Counted from the stretch's first letter, positions 25,570-35,296 are shown. The stretch: 64,000 nt of DNA from Martinezella rhizogenes (GCA_013322215.1 JAAMEZ010000049.1:1-64000), one strand, 5' to 3'. The notes: generated by a model not told the origin, from the letters alone. A program made the numbers and translations.

Positions 25570-26955
25570 TCAGGCTCTCACGGCCGCTTCTTTCCTTTCC
25601 ACCTTCGGCGTCGTCAAATACTCCCCCTTCAGCCGCATGTGACACCAGCAGGCGAAGGCGGAGCTTGCGAAGGCCAGGCTTTCGCCGATCGCCAGGCGGT
25701 TGTTGGAATTGCTGAGGAGCGTCAATGAGAAGAAAAACAGGCAGGCGATATAGGCGTGCCATGCCGCGCGCGGGATGATGGCGGCCTTGCGGGCGCGCCA
25801 GACGGCGCGGATGAAGACGGCCAGCATGAAGCCCATGATTGCCGCACCGAACAGGCCGTAGCGCACTAGGATTTCCAGATAGCCGTTGTGCAGCAGCGTG
25901 TACTGGACATGCGAGTAGCGCGTCTCGGCCCAGCGCTCTAACCATCGGTTGCCCCAGCCGAAGATCGGTGCCGAGGAAAAGACCTCCCAGCTGTTCGACC
26001 AGAGCTGCAGGCGTTCGTCCATTGATACAGGGGTGTTGGTCGAGCTGATGGTATTGGAGACCACGCCGCCCATCTCATGGCCGTTGGCTACATTCTCCAC
26101 CATGGAAATGGCCGCCGACACGGTCGGTCCTGCCGTCTTGTCGAGATTGTGCCTGACACCATAGATGCCGGTGATCAAAAGGGCCGCAACGGCAATGATG
26201 GCGATGACGCCGCTCCTCAAGCGCAAATAGGTCAGCGTAATCAGCGCCAGCAGCGGCAGGGTGATGCCGAGTGCCAGCCAGACGCCTTTCGATTTGGCGC
26301 CGTAGATGGCGATGAAGCAGAGTGCGAAGATGAAGGGCGAGACGATATAGGCGAAGCGCGCGATCCGGCGGTCGCTCGATTTGTCCGTCAGGTAGTGTAG
26401 CAGCCAGAACAGCGTGAAGATCACGATCATGCCACAGGCGACGGCGCCATGGATCTGATTGTTCATGATCAGCGGGCGGATGGTCTCACCGGCAAAGACC
26501 TCGCGCAGATGCTGCGTGGCGACCAGCATGATGAGGACCATCGCAAAATAGGCCGCGACGATCTTCTCCATCAGCTCTTCATAAAGCAGGAAAGCGACGC
26601 CCATGATGGGGAAGAAGAAAGGGAAGGCATAAAGCCAGTCCGAGGCACCGATATCGTGCTGCGGCGTCAGCCAGAAGGTGATGAAGAACCGGGCCATGAC
26701 ATAAAAGGCCCAGCCCATACAGAGCCAGCCGATCCAGTCCGTGCGCGGCCGTATCGGTGCCTTGATATAATAATACAGGGCGATCAGGGACAGGAGTGCG
26801 GTGGCATAGCGATAGGCATCGCTTTCGACCACGGTCGGGGAGGCGACGAGTAGCCAGAGCAGGCCACCGATGATGGCGACCGGCTTTGCCATGCTGCTTG
26901 AGGCCTTTGTGACGCCGATCGGTTCAGCTGCGAGATCAGCATACGGTTTGTTCAT
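25570..26955 (-). CDS. O-antigen ligase/polymerase-family membrane protein (Wzy_C-type)
   Basis: The product of about 461 residues has 10-12 predicted membrane helices and a large periplasmic loop with SMDERLQLWSNSWEVFSSAPIFGWGNRWL and HNGYLEILVRYGLFG. This is the Wzy_C/WaaL pattern in which an Arg and a His act on undecaprenyl-linked glycans. It could polymerise repeat units or ligate polysaccharide to lipid A core. Start is uncertain: an ATG at 26955 or a TTG at 26970 that has AAGG nearby. A sugar transferase on the same strand and a nucleotide-sugar gene nearby support a surface-polysaccharide role. Confidence 0.75.
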   Translation of the reverse strand: MNKPYADLAAEPIGVTKASSSMAKPVAIIGGLLWLLVASPTVVESDAYRYATALLSLIALYYYIKAPIRPRTDWIGWLCMGWAFYVMARFFITFWLTPQHDIGASDWLYAFPFFFPIMGVAFLLYEELMEKIVAAYFAMVLIMLVATQHLREVFAGETIRPLIMNNQIHGAVACGMIVIFTLFWLLHYLTDKSSDRRIARFAYIVSPFIFALCFIAIYGAKSKGVWLALGITLPLLALITLTYLRLRSGVIAIIAVAALLITGIYGVRHNLDKTAGPTVSAAISMVENVANGHEMGGVVSNTISSTNTPVSMDERLQLWSNSWEVFSSAPIFGWGNRWLERWAETRYSHVQYTLLHNGYLEILVRYGLFGAAIMGFMLAVFIRAVWRARKAAIIPRAAWHAYIACLFFFSLTLLSNSNNRLAIGESLAFASSAFACWCHMRLKGEYLTTPKVERKEAAVRA

Positions 26956-27109
26956 GCGCGAGTCGTCCAATGTCGTCCGCCTTCGTCTAGAGTCGGTTCA
27001 TCATCCGGCATTTCTCGCCCCCACGACCGCCCCTATGGTTGCAAAGGGGCAGGAATGCGGCATTTTCCCATGCCGGTGCATCAATGATGTCGTTTTCGCC
27101 GGATGCTTG

Positions 27110-27688
27110 TTAATGGGCAACTCCATCGCGTCGGACCACTTTCAAGGCTGTCAGGAAAATCACCTTGAGATCGAAAAGAAAGGAGCGCCGACGCAGATAG
27201 TCTTCGTCCCAGGCCACCTTCTCGGGGATCGGCAGTTCGTCGCGGCCGTTGACCTGCGCCCAGCCGGTCAAGCCCGGCAGCAAAGCGTCGACGCCGCGCT
27301 CGGTGCGTAGGGCTATGAGGTCGTGCTGATTGAAAAGGGCAGGACGCGGGCCGACGATGCTCATCTCGCCTTTGAGGATGCACCAGAGCTGCGGCAGTTC
27401 GTCGAGGCTGGATTTGCGCAGAAAGGAGCCAATGGGCGTCAGATAAATCTTGGGGTCCTTCAGGAGATGAGTTGCGACCGCCGGTGTGTCGGTACGCATG
27501 CTGCGAAATTTCGGCATGCGGAAGATCTTGTTTTTGCGGCCGACCCGATCCGACCAATAGAGGATCGGGCCGCGCGACGTCAGCCGTACTGCGAGTGCGA
27601 CGATCAGGATCGGAATGAAAAAGACGATGGCCGCCGCAAAAGCGGCGAGAAAATCGAAAAGGCGCTTGGCGATCGTATAAAGCATCAT
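27110..27688 (-). CDS. Initiating undecaprenyl-phosphate sugar-1-phosphate transferase
   Basis: The 192-residue protein is a short polyprenyl-phosphate hexose-1-phosphate transferase. It has an N-terminal membrane helix (FLAAFAAAIVFFIPILIVALA), then GPILYWSDRVGRKNKIFRMPKFRSM, RKSSLDELPQLWCILKGEMSIVGPRP and PGLTGWAQVNGRD, all diagnostic of the WbaP/WcaJ/PssA catalytic domain. It loads the first sugar onto the lipid carrier. Neighbouring epimerase/reductase and dehydrogenase genes suggest a modified amino sugar; a role like QuiNAc-1-P transfer in rhizobial O-antigen is possible. Confidence 0.88.
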   Translation of the reverse strand: MMLYTIAKRLFDFLAAFAAAIVFFIPILIVALAVRLTSRGPILYWSDRVGRKNKIFRMPKFRSMRTDTPAVATHLLKDPKIYLTPIGSFLRKSSLDELPQLWCILKGEMSIVGPRPALFNQHDLIALRTERGVDALLPGLTGWAQVNGRDELPIPEKVAWDEDYLRRRSFLFDLKVIFLTALKVVRRDGVAH

Positions 27689-27872
27689 CTCTTATCGTTG
27701 CATCGCCCTGTGTTGTAAGGGTAATGAAGGTCGTCATTGCCCTGTGCATCTCATATCGCGATTTTAAGCACAACCATCCACGGCAAGATTCCCCGCCCTT
27801 GTTCCGAGCGGATATCCTGTGCAAAGCATGTCTCAGCTAATCATGGTGCACAAAAGCGGAGGCAGCGTAGGC

Positions 27873-28808
27873 ATGATCCTGGTGACGGGTGCGACGGGTT
27901 TTGTCGGACAGGCTCTATGCGCGGAGCTTTCCCGCCGGCGGATGGACTATCGGCCTGTTAGTCGCAACTCCCGCCCAGGCTTCGCCGTCATCGGGGCAGT
28001 TAATGGCGATACCGATTGGACCGGAGCGCTTGCCGGCGTCGATACCGTCATGCATCTGGCAGCCCGCGTCCATGTCATGAACGAGAGTGCTGTCGATCCG
28101 CTAGCCGCGTTTCGCGCCGTCAATGTCGATGCAACGGCCAATCTGGCGCGGCAGGCAGCGGGCGCGGGCGTGAAACGCTTCATCTTTTTAAGCTCGATCA
28201 AGGTCAACGGCGAGGGGACGGCGGCGGGAGAGCCCTTCAGGGCTTCGGACGCGCCGCATCCAGAAGATGCCTATGGCCGCTCGAAGCTGGAGGCGGAGGA
28301 GGCCCTGCTCGCGATATCAGCGGAAACGGGCATGGAGGTCGTCATCATTCGGCCGCCGCTCGTCTATGGTCCCGGCGTGAAGGCGAATTTCGCAAGCCTG
28401 ATGAAATGGGCCGCCCGGCCATTTCCCTGGCCGTTCGGGGCGGTTCGAAACCGCAGGTCGCTGATCTTCGTCGGCAATCTCGTCGACTTCATGTTGCTCA
28501 GCGCTCGCCATCCGGCCGTTGGAAATCGTGTATTTCTGGTCAGCGACGGTGAAGACCTTTCGATCGGCCAACTGATCGCCAAACTATCTCTGGCCTCGGG
28601 GCGCAAGGCTTGGATGTTGCCGGTGCCGCCAGCGTTGCTGGAGGGGCTCGTTGCGCTTCTGGGGCGTCGAGCCGCCGCGCAGCGGCTGCTTGGCTCGCTT
28701 CAGGTCGATATCGGCGAAACGAGGGCGGTTACCGGCTGGTCGCCGCCTTATTCAGTCGAAGAGGGGTTGGCCGCGGCGGTCGTCGATGCCGGGGCGAAGG
28801 CTCGCTGA
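27873..28808 (+). CDS. NAD-dependent epimerase/reductase (extended SDR) for a nucleotide sugar
   Basis: The 311-residue protein has the Rossmann motif GATGFVGQ at its N-terminus, LAARVHVMNE, the catalytic serine in FLSSIKVNGE, and YGRSK as the active-site YxxxK. This subtype resembles 4-keto-6-deoxy-sugar reductases and 4-epimerases paired with short initiating transferases in O-antigen loci. GGAGG nine bases before the ATG decides the start; an earlier start adds 18 unlikely residues. It reads away from the sugar transferase and converges on the dehydrogenase gene, 15 bases away. Confidence 0.8.
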   Translation: MILVTGATGFVGQALCAELSRRRMDYRPVSRNSRPGFAVIGAVNGDTDWTGALAGVDTVMHLAARVHVMNESAVDPLAAFRAVNVDATANLARQAAGAGVKRFIFLSSIKVNGEGTAAGEPFRASDAPHPEDAYGRSKLEAEEALLAISAETGMEVVIIRPPLVYGPGVKANFASLMKWAARPFPWPFGAVRNRRSLIFVGNLVDFMLLSARHPAVGNRVFLVSDGEDLSIGQLIAKLSLASGRKAWMLPVPPALLEGLVALLGRRAAAQRLLGSLQVDIGETRAVTGWSPPYSVEEGLAAAVVDAGAKAR

Positions 28809-28823
28809 GTCGGCATTTCGGTC

Positions 28824-30110
28824 CTAGAGACTCCAGACCGAATGACCTTCGAGCAGGGGATTCGTCCGCTCGAGCGCCGCCTTCACGTCGACGACGACGC
28901 CGTTCTCGCTTAATAGCTCGAGGATGTTGGCGGCACCTTCGGCCAGATAGGATTTGTGGGGAACGGCAAGGACGAGGGCGTCAAGCTTGCCGAAATCCTG
29001 CAATTCTTTGAGCTTTATGCCATATTCTTCTTCAGCTTCCGAATGGCTCGCCATCGGGTCGTGGACCAGCGGTTCCAGGCCGAACTGATGCAATTCACTG
29101 ATAATATCGGGCACGCGGCTGTTGCGCAGGTCGGGCACGTTTTCCTTGAAGGTCAGGCCGAATATGCCGATCCGGGCACCGTTGATCGGCTTTTTCGCCG
29201 CAACCAGCATCTTGATGAGCTTCTGGGCAATGAAGGCGCCCATGCCGTCATTGATGCGGCGGCCGGACAGGATGACTTCCGGGTGGTAGCCGAGTTCTTC
29301 AGCCTTCGCGGTCAGATAATAGGGATCGACCCCGATGCAGTGGCCGCCGACCAGGCCGGGAGTGAAAGGCAGGAAATTCCACTTCGTCCGGGCCGCCTTC
29401 AGCACATCGGCCGTGCGGATATCCATCTTTTCGAAAATGATCGAAAGCTCGTTCATCAGTGCAATGTTGAGGTCGCGCTGGGTGTTCTCGATCACCTTGG
29501 CGGCCTCGGCCACCTTGATGCTGGGGGCGCGGTGGATGCCGGCCTCAACCACGGCGCCATAGATGACGGCGATCCTTTCCAGCGTTTCCTTGTCGTCGCC
29601 AGCGACCACCTTCACGATGCGCTCGAATGTATGTTCCTTGTCGCCGGGGTTGATACGCTCCGGCGAATAGCCGACATGGAAATCCTCGCCCTGGCGCAGG
29701 CCGGAGACTTCGGCCAGTACCGGGCCACAGACTTCTTCGGTGACGCCGGGATAGACGGTCGATTCATAGACGACGATCGAACCTTCGTGCAAAACCTTGC
29801 CGACCGTGCGCGAGGCCGAAATCATCGGCCGCAGGTCGGGTTGCCGGTTCCGGTCGATCGGTGTCGGCACGGCGACGATGAAGAAATCTCGACCCCGCAA
29901 ATCCTCAATTTCGCTTGAGATCCGCAGGCCACTGGCCTTCAGTCGCTCGGGCGAAACCTCACGGGTATCGTCGTCGCCCGCCTTTAGCGCGGCGATGCGC
30001 GAAGCATTGATGTCAAAACCGACTACATCGTGGAATTTTTCGGCGAGCGCGATCGCGACTGGTAGGCCCACATAACCGAGGCCAATGACGGCAATTTTTT
30101 CGTTCAACAC
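28824..30110 (-). CDS. UDP-sugar 6-dehydrogenase (UDP-N-acetylhexosamine type, TviB/WbpA-like)
   Basis: The 428-residue enzyme has NAD-binding GLGYVGLPVAIALAE, the linker VAVPTPIDRNRQPDL, ESTVYPGVTEEVC, a lysine/asparagine helix AEAAKVIENTQRDLNIA, and the catalytic cysteine in GGHCIGVDPYYL. The sequence style (YSPERINPGD, FTPGLVGGHC) fits enzymes oxidising UDP-GlcNAc or UDP-GalNAc to uronic acids rather than UDP-glucose dehydrogenase. It would provide an acidic sugar for the polysaccharide made by its neighbours. Confidence 0.88.
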   Translation of the reverse strand: MLNEKIAVIGLGYVGLPVAIALAEKFHDVVGFDINASRIAALKAGDDDTREVSPERLKASGLRISSEIEDLRGRDFFIVAVPTPIDRNRQPDLRPMISASRTVGKVLHEGSIVVYESTVYPGVTEEVCGPVLAEVSGLRQGEDFHVGYSPERINPGDKEHTFERIVKVVAGDDKETLERIAVIYGAVVEAGIHRAPSIKVAEAAKVIENTQRDLNIALMNELSIIFEKMDIRTADVLKAARTKWNFLPFTPGLVGGHCIGVDPYYLTAKAEELGYHPEVILSGRRINDGMGAFIAQKLIKMLVAAKKPINGARIGIFGLTFKENVPDLRNSRVPDIISELHQFGLEPLVHDPMASHSEAEEEYGIKLKELQDFGKLDALVLAVPHKSYLAEGAANILELLSENGVVVDVKAALERTNPLLEGHSVWSL

Positions 30111-30377
30111 AGCATACCTCGAACATTCCGCTTGAATTAGCCCAAATCCGAAGCGGATGTCAGCGCCTAATATTTGCCTTCAGGATCATTTCAGGTGCGG
30201 GTCGCATGAATGTGATGACCGGTCAGCCGCTTTGCAATGGGCGCACAGGGCAGGTTTTGGCCAGTCTTGCCACCGCACTACCGGAGCGATGGATAGGATG
30301 CCTATCGAAACTTTCCGGTTTCGACCCCATTTATTTGGGTGAGACCTATTTTCTTTTCTCTGAAAGAGCGGTTCGCG

Positions 30378-30566
30378 ATGCGAAACAGCTATCTTAAACA
30401 ACTACGTACCCAGCGCGAGCAGCTTGAAGCCAAGCTCGAGCTGCATATAGCGCGCTATTGTTTTGGCGAAGGCGAGGTGGATGACGGTACCGAGGCGGAG
30501 CTCCGGCAACGCATTGTGGAACTGTCCGACGAGATTGCCGCTCTTGAGGCCGAGCGCGGAGAGTAA
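30378..30566 (+). CDS. Small coiled-coil protein of unknown function
   Basis: A 62-residue protein begins MRNSYLKQLRTQREQLEAKL and ends in a Glu-rich helix (IVELSDEIAALEAERGE), predicting a nearly continuous coiled coil. GAAAGAG about ten bases upstream supports this start over the ATG 39 bases earlier. It lies between the dehydrogenase gene and the traD end. I do not recognise the family; the regular heptads and good ribosome site make it a plausible real gene. Confidence 0.45.
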   Translation: MRNSYLKQLRTQREQLEAKLELHIARYCFGEGEVDDGTEAELRQRIVELSDEIAALEAERGE

Positions 30567-30720
30567 GATTTGCACGCGGCAGGTTTCGAGCTGTCCGGAT
30601 CGGCTTTAACGCTTACAAAATAGCAAAACTAGTGGGGCGATTCTTGATGGTTTTGTCTTCGCCTGTCACGACCGCTGACACAATGTCCTCGGAAGCATTG
30701 GCCCGGTCGTCACTTTACCG

Positions 30721-30948
30721 TCACGCTATATCCTTGCTTTCTGAATTGGTCGAGCGTGCGTCGGCTCGGAACGCTTCCATACCAATCTTGTGAAGCTCGC
30801 GGTATTGCGCAGTATCTGACGGGATTCGGCTTGCCTCGATCAGGGCGCCGAGCAAGAATGCGCGATCAGCGTTTCTTAAGCCAGCCTTGATGATCAATCC
30901 GCCGAAGATCATCTTTTCGCGCGTTTCGCGCTTGCGATCGTTCGTCAT
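30721..30948 (-). CDS. traD: Conjugal transfer protein TraD (Ti-type)
   Basis: The 75-residue protein (TNDRKRETREKMIFGGLIIKAG, then RAFLLGALIEASR) matches the short TraD of Ti and rhizobial plasmids, which normally has about 71 residues and contains a conserved GG-x-x-x-KAGL helix. It starts 50 bases after traC. The frame is open further upstream, and an ATG 30 bases earlier is possible, but the chosen start has GAAGGCGG at a suitable distance. TraD accompanies the TraA relaxase; the usual next gene, traG, is missing. Confidence 0.7.
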   Translation of the reverse strand: MTNDRKRETREKMIFGGLIIKAGLRNADRAFLLGALIEASRIPSDTAQYRELHKIGMEAFRADARSTNSESKDIA

Positions 30949-30997
30949 ATCGCGCTGCCGCCTTCGTTCGAGAAGCATAATCCGTTGATCTATCCTC

Positions 30998-31222
30998 TTA
31001 AGCGGATTCGCTCGCTGTCCTTTTTGGGCCGTCGCGAAATCGCGCTGTGATTTCGGCGAGAACCTCATTGAGCTCGGCGTCGGAAATGTCCAGTTCGGCG
31101 AGACCGGCCCTCCGTGCCGCGCTAGCGAAACGTTCATTGGCCTTGGCGACCATGGTCTTTCGTTTCTCTCTGAGCAGCTCGATCTGTGTGTCGATCTCGG
31201 ACACCGTGGTTCTTGCACGCAT
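30998..31222 (-). CDS. traC: Conjugal transfer protein TraC (Ti-type)
   Basis: The 74-residue product resembles TraC of Ti-type plasmids: an N-terminal coiled helix (IDTQIELLREKRKTMVAKANERFASAA split across the region) followed by RRAGLAELDISDAEL. TraC is an accessory relaxosome protein read divergently from traA. AAGGA just upstream supports the start at 31222; an ATG 18 bases earlier has no ribosome site. Confidence 0.7.
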   Translation of the reverse strand: MRARTTVSEIDTQIELLREKRKTMVAKANERFASAARRAGLAELDISDAELNEVLAEITARFRDGPKRTASESA

Positions 31223-31411
31223 ATCTGTCCTTTCTTTCATCAGGGTCGAGTCTGATGGATCTTTTATACTGAATTAAATACGGTAGTCAAATCGGCTGAA
31301 ATAATGTAGGAAAGTGGAGAAATCTTGAAAGAATGGCCACTTTTTAGGCATTTTTGCCAAACATCTCGATATCCGCGCGGTATCGACGTGCTAGAAAGGA
31401 TAGAGTCAAAT
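31223..31411. other. Divergent traC-traA gap, candidate oriT region
   Basis: In Ti-type plasmids oriT lies between the divergent traC and traA genes. This 189-base AT-rich gap holds three inverted repeats: AAAGTGG/CCACTTT (31311-31343), GGCA-TTTT-TGCC (31347-31358) and CGATA/TATCG (31367-31385). I could not identify a convincing nic consensus by eye, so oriT is inferred from position and repeats only. Confidence 0.4.
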
Positions 31412-34400
31412 TTGGCTATTATGTTTTTGAGAGCGAAATTGATCAGCCGCGGAGCGGGACAGAACATTGTCTCGGCTGCAGCCTATCGTCATCGTACCAA
31501 GATGATGGATGAGCAGGTGGGGACTAAGTTCCGCTACTCCGCAAAGGCGGACGAACTCGTTCATGAAGAACTCGCTTTGCCCGACGATACGCCGGCATGG
31601 TTGCGAATTTTAATTGACGGACGATCGGTTGCCGGCGCCAGCGAAGCGCTTTGGAATGCTGTCGATTGTTTCGAGACCCGGCAGGATGCACAGTTGGCCC
31701 GCGAGCTCATCCTTGCGCTTCCAAACGAACTCAGCAGCGAGGAGAATATCGCCCTCGTACGCGACTTCGTTCGCAAGAACCTGTTGTCGCGCGGAATGGT
31801 GGCAGACTGGGTCTATCACGACAAGAAGGGCAATCCGCACGTCCACGTTATGACCACGCTGCGTCCCCTGACCGCGGAAGGGTTTGGACCGAAACACGTC
31901 GCTGTCGTCGACGACAGGGGCGAGCCGCTGCGCCTCAAAACCCTCTATAGGCCGAAAGGAGCATTTGTTTACCGTCCGTGGGCAGGCAACAAAGCAACGA
32001 TGGAGGAGTGGAAGGTTGCCTGGGCTCAAACGGTAACGCACCATCTGGGACTTGCCGGTCACGATATCCGCATAGACGGGCGCTCCTACGAGGAGCAGGG
32101 ATTGCGGGGAATGGGGCAGCGCCATGTCGGTCCTGCACGCACGGCGCTTCTACGCAAAGGTGCCGATGTCCATTTCGCCCCTGCGGCATTGGCGCAGCGT
32201 TACAAGACTGCGGATCGCCTCGCTCTCGACCCCGCCCTACTGCTTAGGCAACTCAGCAACGAGCGCTCGACCTTCGATGAAGCCGAGATCGCCCGTGCCC
32301 TGCACCGCCATGTTGATGATCCAATCGTCTTTGCCAACATCCGAGCAAAACTGATGGCGTCAGACGATTTGGTAATGCTGCGGCCGCAGCAGGTGAGTGC
32401 GGAAACTGGTGGGGTCGAGCGGCCGGCACTCTTTACGACGCGCGCGACGATTAGGACCGAATTCCACATGGCGCGGTCGGCATTCAATCTCTCGAACATC
32501 GGTGGCTTCGCGGTATCGTCATCCCAAGTTGATGCTGCCATAGGGGAGATTGAGGCAGCGCCAAACAAGGCCATTCGCCTCGGCGCTGAGCAGGTCGATG
32601 CGGTTCGACATATCACCGCCGATAGCGGCATTGCAGCAGTCGTCGGTATTGCGGGTGCTGGCAAATCGACATTGCTGAGTGTGGCACGTATCGCCTGGGA
32701 AGGAGACGGCAGACGCGTTCTCGGAGCAGCGCTTGCCGGTAAGGCGGCGGAGGCGTTGACTGGTAGTTCCGGGATCCGTTCGCGTACGATTGCCGCTTGG
32801 GAGCTTGCCTGGAAAAACGACCATGACCTTCTGCAGAAGGGCGACGTGTTGGTTCTAGACGAGGCTGGTATGGTCTCGTCGCAACAAATGGCGCGTCTTC
32901 TCAAACGCGTCGAGGATGCCGGCGCGAAAGCGGTTCTTGTCGGCGACACGATGCAACTTCAGCCGATCCAGGCGGGGGCTTCCTTCCGTGCCATCGTCGA
33001 GCGCATCGGCTTTGCCGAATTGGTCGGCATTCGCCGCCAGAGGCACGAATGGGCGCGAGAGGCGTCCCGTCTGTTTGCCCGTGGAAATGTTGAGGAAGCC
33101 TTGAGTGCCTATAGCGCCCATGGCCATCTCCTCGAAAGTGACACGCGCAATGATGCGGTTCAACGCATCGTCTCCGACTGGGCCAGCGCCCGCCTTGATG
33201 CCATAGCCAAGGCGCAGGTCGACGGTCGTAAGTTGCGTGGCGACGAGTTGATGGTTCTCGCCCACACCAACAGCGATGTGAGACGCCTCAACGACGCGAT
33301 CCGTGCGGTCATGTTGCAACAGGATGCGCTTGGAGAAGGCAGGTCCTTTAGCACTGAGCGCGGCAGACGTGAGTTTAGCGAGGGAGACCGGATCATCTTC
33401 CTGGAAAATGCGCGGTTCGTCGAACCCAAGGCCTCTCACCTAGCTGTTCAGCATGTCAAGAACGGCATGTTTGGAACGGTGATATCGACAGCAGATCGAG
33501 GTGGGGCCCCATTTCTTTTCGTTCGGTTGGACAGTGGTCGCGATGTCATGTTCGCCGAAGACACTTATCGCAATGTCGACCATGGCTACGCCGCAACGAT
33601 TCACAAGACTCAGGGATCGACCTTCGACCGTGCTTTCGTGCTGGCAACAGCCATGATGGACCGACACCTGACATATGTTGCCATGACGCGTCATCGCGAG
33701 CGTGTCGATCTATATGCGGCAAGGGAAGATTTTCAGCCAAAGTTCGAATGGGGCAAGCCGGTGCGCGTCGAGCATGCCGCTGGCATCACGGGCGAGCTTG
33801 TTGAAATCGGGATTGCGAAGTTTCGCAAGCGGGACGACGATGGTCCTTCTCCTTATGTTGACGTCAGAACGAACGATGGAACCACGCATCGCCTTTGGGG
33901 CGTCAATCTGCCCAAGGCGCTTGAGGCGGCCAGCGTGGGCGTCGGCGATACAGTGACCATGCGCAAGGAGGGAACTGAAAAAGTCACCGTTAAAGTGCCC
34001 GTTTTTGATGAGGAAACGGGCGCGAGGCACTTTGAGGATCGTGTTGTCGACCGCAATATTTGGACAGCATATTCAATTGATAAGGCCGAGGCTCGGATGG
34101 AGCAACTTGCCGCCGAACATCACCGACCGACGCTCTTTGCGCAACTGATTGAACGGCTGTCGCGCCCCGGCGAAAAGACGACGACGCTCGATTTCGAAAA
34201 CGAGGCGTCTTATCGATCCGTGGCTTTCGATTTCGCACGGCGGCGTGGCATCGACACTATCGCGGAGTATGGTTACGCCATCGAGGCACAGGTGGAGCGC
34301 CTATCCAATTGGCTCAGCGTACAAAGTGATCATGTGGCGCGGCTCTGGCAGCGGGCGAACGTGCCCTTCGGGGGGCCAATCGAAACTTCGGAGCAAAATA

Positions 34401-35296
34401 CTGCTATTCACGCGACACACGACAAAGACGCCTTGCCCGCTCCGGCGGCGGATGCTTCCGATCTATTACCCGCAGTGAACTCCCTTACCCAATCGATTGC
34501 AGAAGAGGCGCGTCTCGCCCAACTTGCATCTCCCGCAATGTTGCCGGCGGTCACGAAATTCAATGCAAGCCTCGACGAGGAGGCGCGAATGCGCGTGACC
34601 GAGACTGAGCATTACAAACAGGTGAGAGCAGCACTCGCCGCGACCGGATCCGTGATCTGGCGCGATCCCGCAACAGCCGTGAGGATGATCGAAGATCTGG
34701 TGATCAAGCAGATCGACCCTGAGCGTGTTGCACGTGCTGTTGCCACAGAGCCAACGGCCTATGGTCCTTTGCGCGGTAGCGGCAGGATGATCGATAGGCT
34801 GCTCGCTGGTGGCCGGGAGCGCAGGAAAGCACTGCAGGCGGTTAACGCGGTTGGTGCCAACATTCACTCTCTTAGTCGATATTACTTGAGCGCCTTTGAG
34901 ACCGAAAAATCGGCGGTCATGATAGAGCGGGAACGGATAGCAATAGCTATTCCAGGGCTGACGAGAATTGCCCAGAATGAGCTGCGACACATCACGTCCG
35001 AGACGGAGAAGAACCCGCGCGAGCTGGCGCGATTGGTCCGGTCTTTGTCACCAGATGTCCGCCAGGAATTTTCTGTGGTCAGTAAGGCACTTGATGCTCG
35101 CTTCGGACCGGGTGCAATTTTCCGCAACGAGACTGATGTTGCCAACATGGTCTCAAAGTCTCAGCAAACGGTCTTCAAATCTATCCTCGGTCAATTGCGC
35201 ACGATCCAGCGTGCCGTCGCTATAGATAAGACAGAAGAGATTATCGCTGAGCGCCAACGTCGAACGATCAACCGTGCCCGCGGTGTTGATCGCTGA
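31412..35296 (+). CDS. traA: Ti-type conjugative relaxase-helicase TraA
   Basis: The protein of about 1,294 residues has an N-terminal MobA/MobL relaxase domain (FLRAKLISRGAGQNIVSAAAYRH, then the metal-binding HVHVMTTLRPL and the conserved WNAVDCFETRQDAQLARELI), and a RecD/TraI-like helicase with Walker A GIAGAGKST near residue 412, Walker B VLVLDEAGMVSSQQM and a C-terminal AATIHKTQGSTFDRAFV motif. It nicks and unwinds plasmid DNA for transfer. I prefer a TTG start (TTG-Ala-Ile-Met), since AAAGGA lies 11 bases upstream and TraA proteins usually begin MAI. It is longer than the ~1,100-residue Ti TraA, with an extended C-terminal domain. The usual downstream traF and traB are not present. Confidence 0.9.
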   Translation: MAIMFLRAKLISRGAGQNIVSAAAYRHRTKMMDEQVGTKFRYSAKADELVHEELALPDDTPAWLRILIDGRSVAGASEALWNAVDCFETRQDAQLARELILALPNELSSEENIALVRDFVRKNLLSRGMVADWVYHDKKGNPHVHVMTTLRPLTAEGFGPKHVAVVDDRGEPLRLKTLYRPKGAFVYRPWAGNKATMEEWKVAWAQTVTHHLGLAGHDIRIDGRSYEEQGLRGMGQRHVGPARTALLRKGADVHFAPAALAQRYKTADRLALDPALLLRQLSNERSTFDEAEIARALHRHVDDPIVFANIRAKLMASDDLVMLRPQQVSAETGGVERPALFTTRATIRTEFHMARSAFNLSNIGGFAVSSSQVDAAIGEIEAAPNKAIRLGAEQVDAVRHITADSGIAAVVGIAGAGKSTLLSVARIAWEGDGRRVLGAALAGKAAEALTGSSGIRSRTIAAWELAWKNDHDLLQKGDVLVLDEAGMVSSQQMARLLKRVEDAGAKAVLVGDTMQLQPIQAGASFRAIVERIGFAELVGIRRQRHEWAREASRLFARGNVEEALSAYSAHGHLLESDTRNDAVQRIVSDWASARLDAIAKAQVDGRKLRGDELMVLAHTNSDVRRLNDAIRAVMLQQDALGEGRSFSTERGRREFSEGDRIIFLENARFVEPKASHLAVQHVKNGMFGTVISTADRGGAPFLFVRLDSGRDVMFAEDTYRNVDHGYAATIHKTQGSTFDRAFVLATAMMDRHLTYVAMTRHRERVDLYAAREDFQPKFEWGKPVRVEHAAGITGELVEIGIAKFRKRDDDGPSPYVDVRTNDGTTHRLWGVNLPKALEAASVGVGDTVTMRKEGTEKVTVKVPVFDEETGARHFEDRVVDRNIWTAYSIDKAEARMEQLAAEHHRPTLFAQLIERLSRPGEKTTTLDFENEASYRSVAFDFARRRGIDTIAEYGYAIEAQVERLSNWLSVQSDHVARLWQRANVPFGGPIETSEQNTAIHATHDKDALPAPAADASDLLPAVNSLTQSIAEEARLAQLASPAMLPAVTKFNASLDEEARMRVTETEHYKQVRAALAATGSVIWRDPATAVRMIEDLVIKQIDPERVARAVATEPTAYGPLRGSGRMIDRLLAGGRERRKALQAVNAVGANIHSLSRYYLSAFETEKSAVMIERERIAIAIPGLTRIAQNELRHITSETEKNPRELARLVRSLSPDVRQEFSVVSKALDARFGPGAIFRNETDVANMVSKSQQTVFKSILGQLRTIQRAVAIDKTEEIIAERQRRTINRARGVDR

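Noticed and set aside
31223..31411. Calling a definite oriT
   Set aside because: Position and inverted repeats fit, but no nic consensus was found, so only a candidate is reported.
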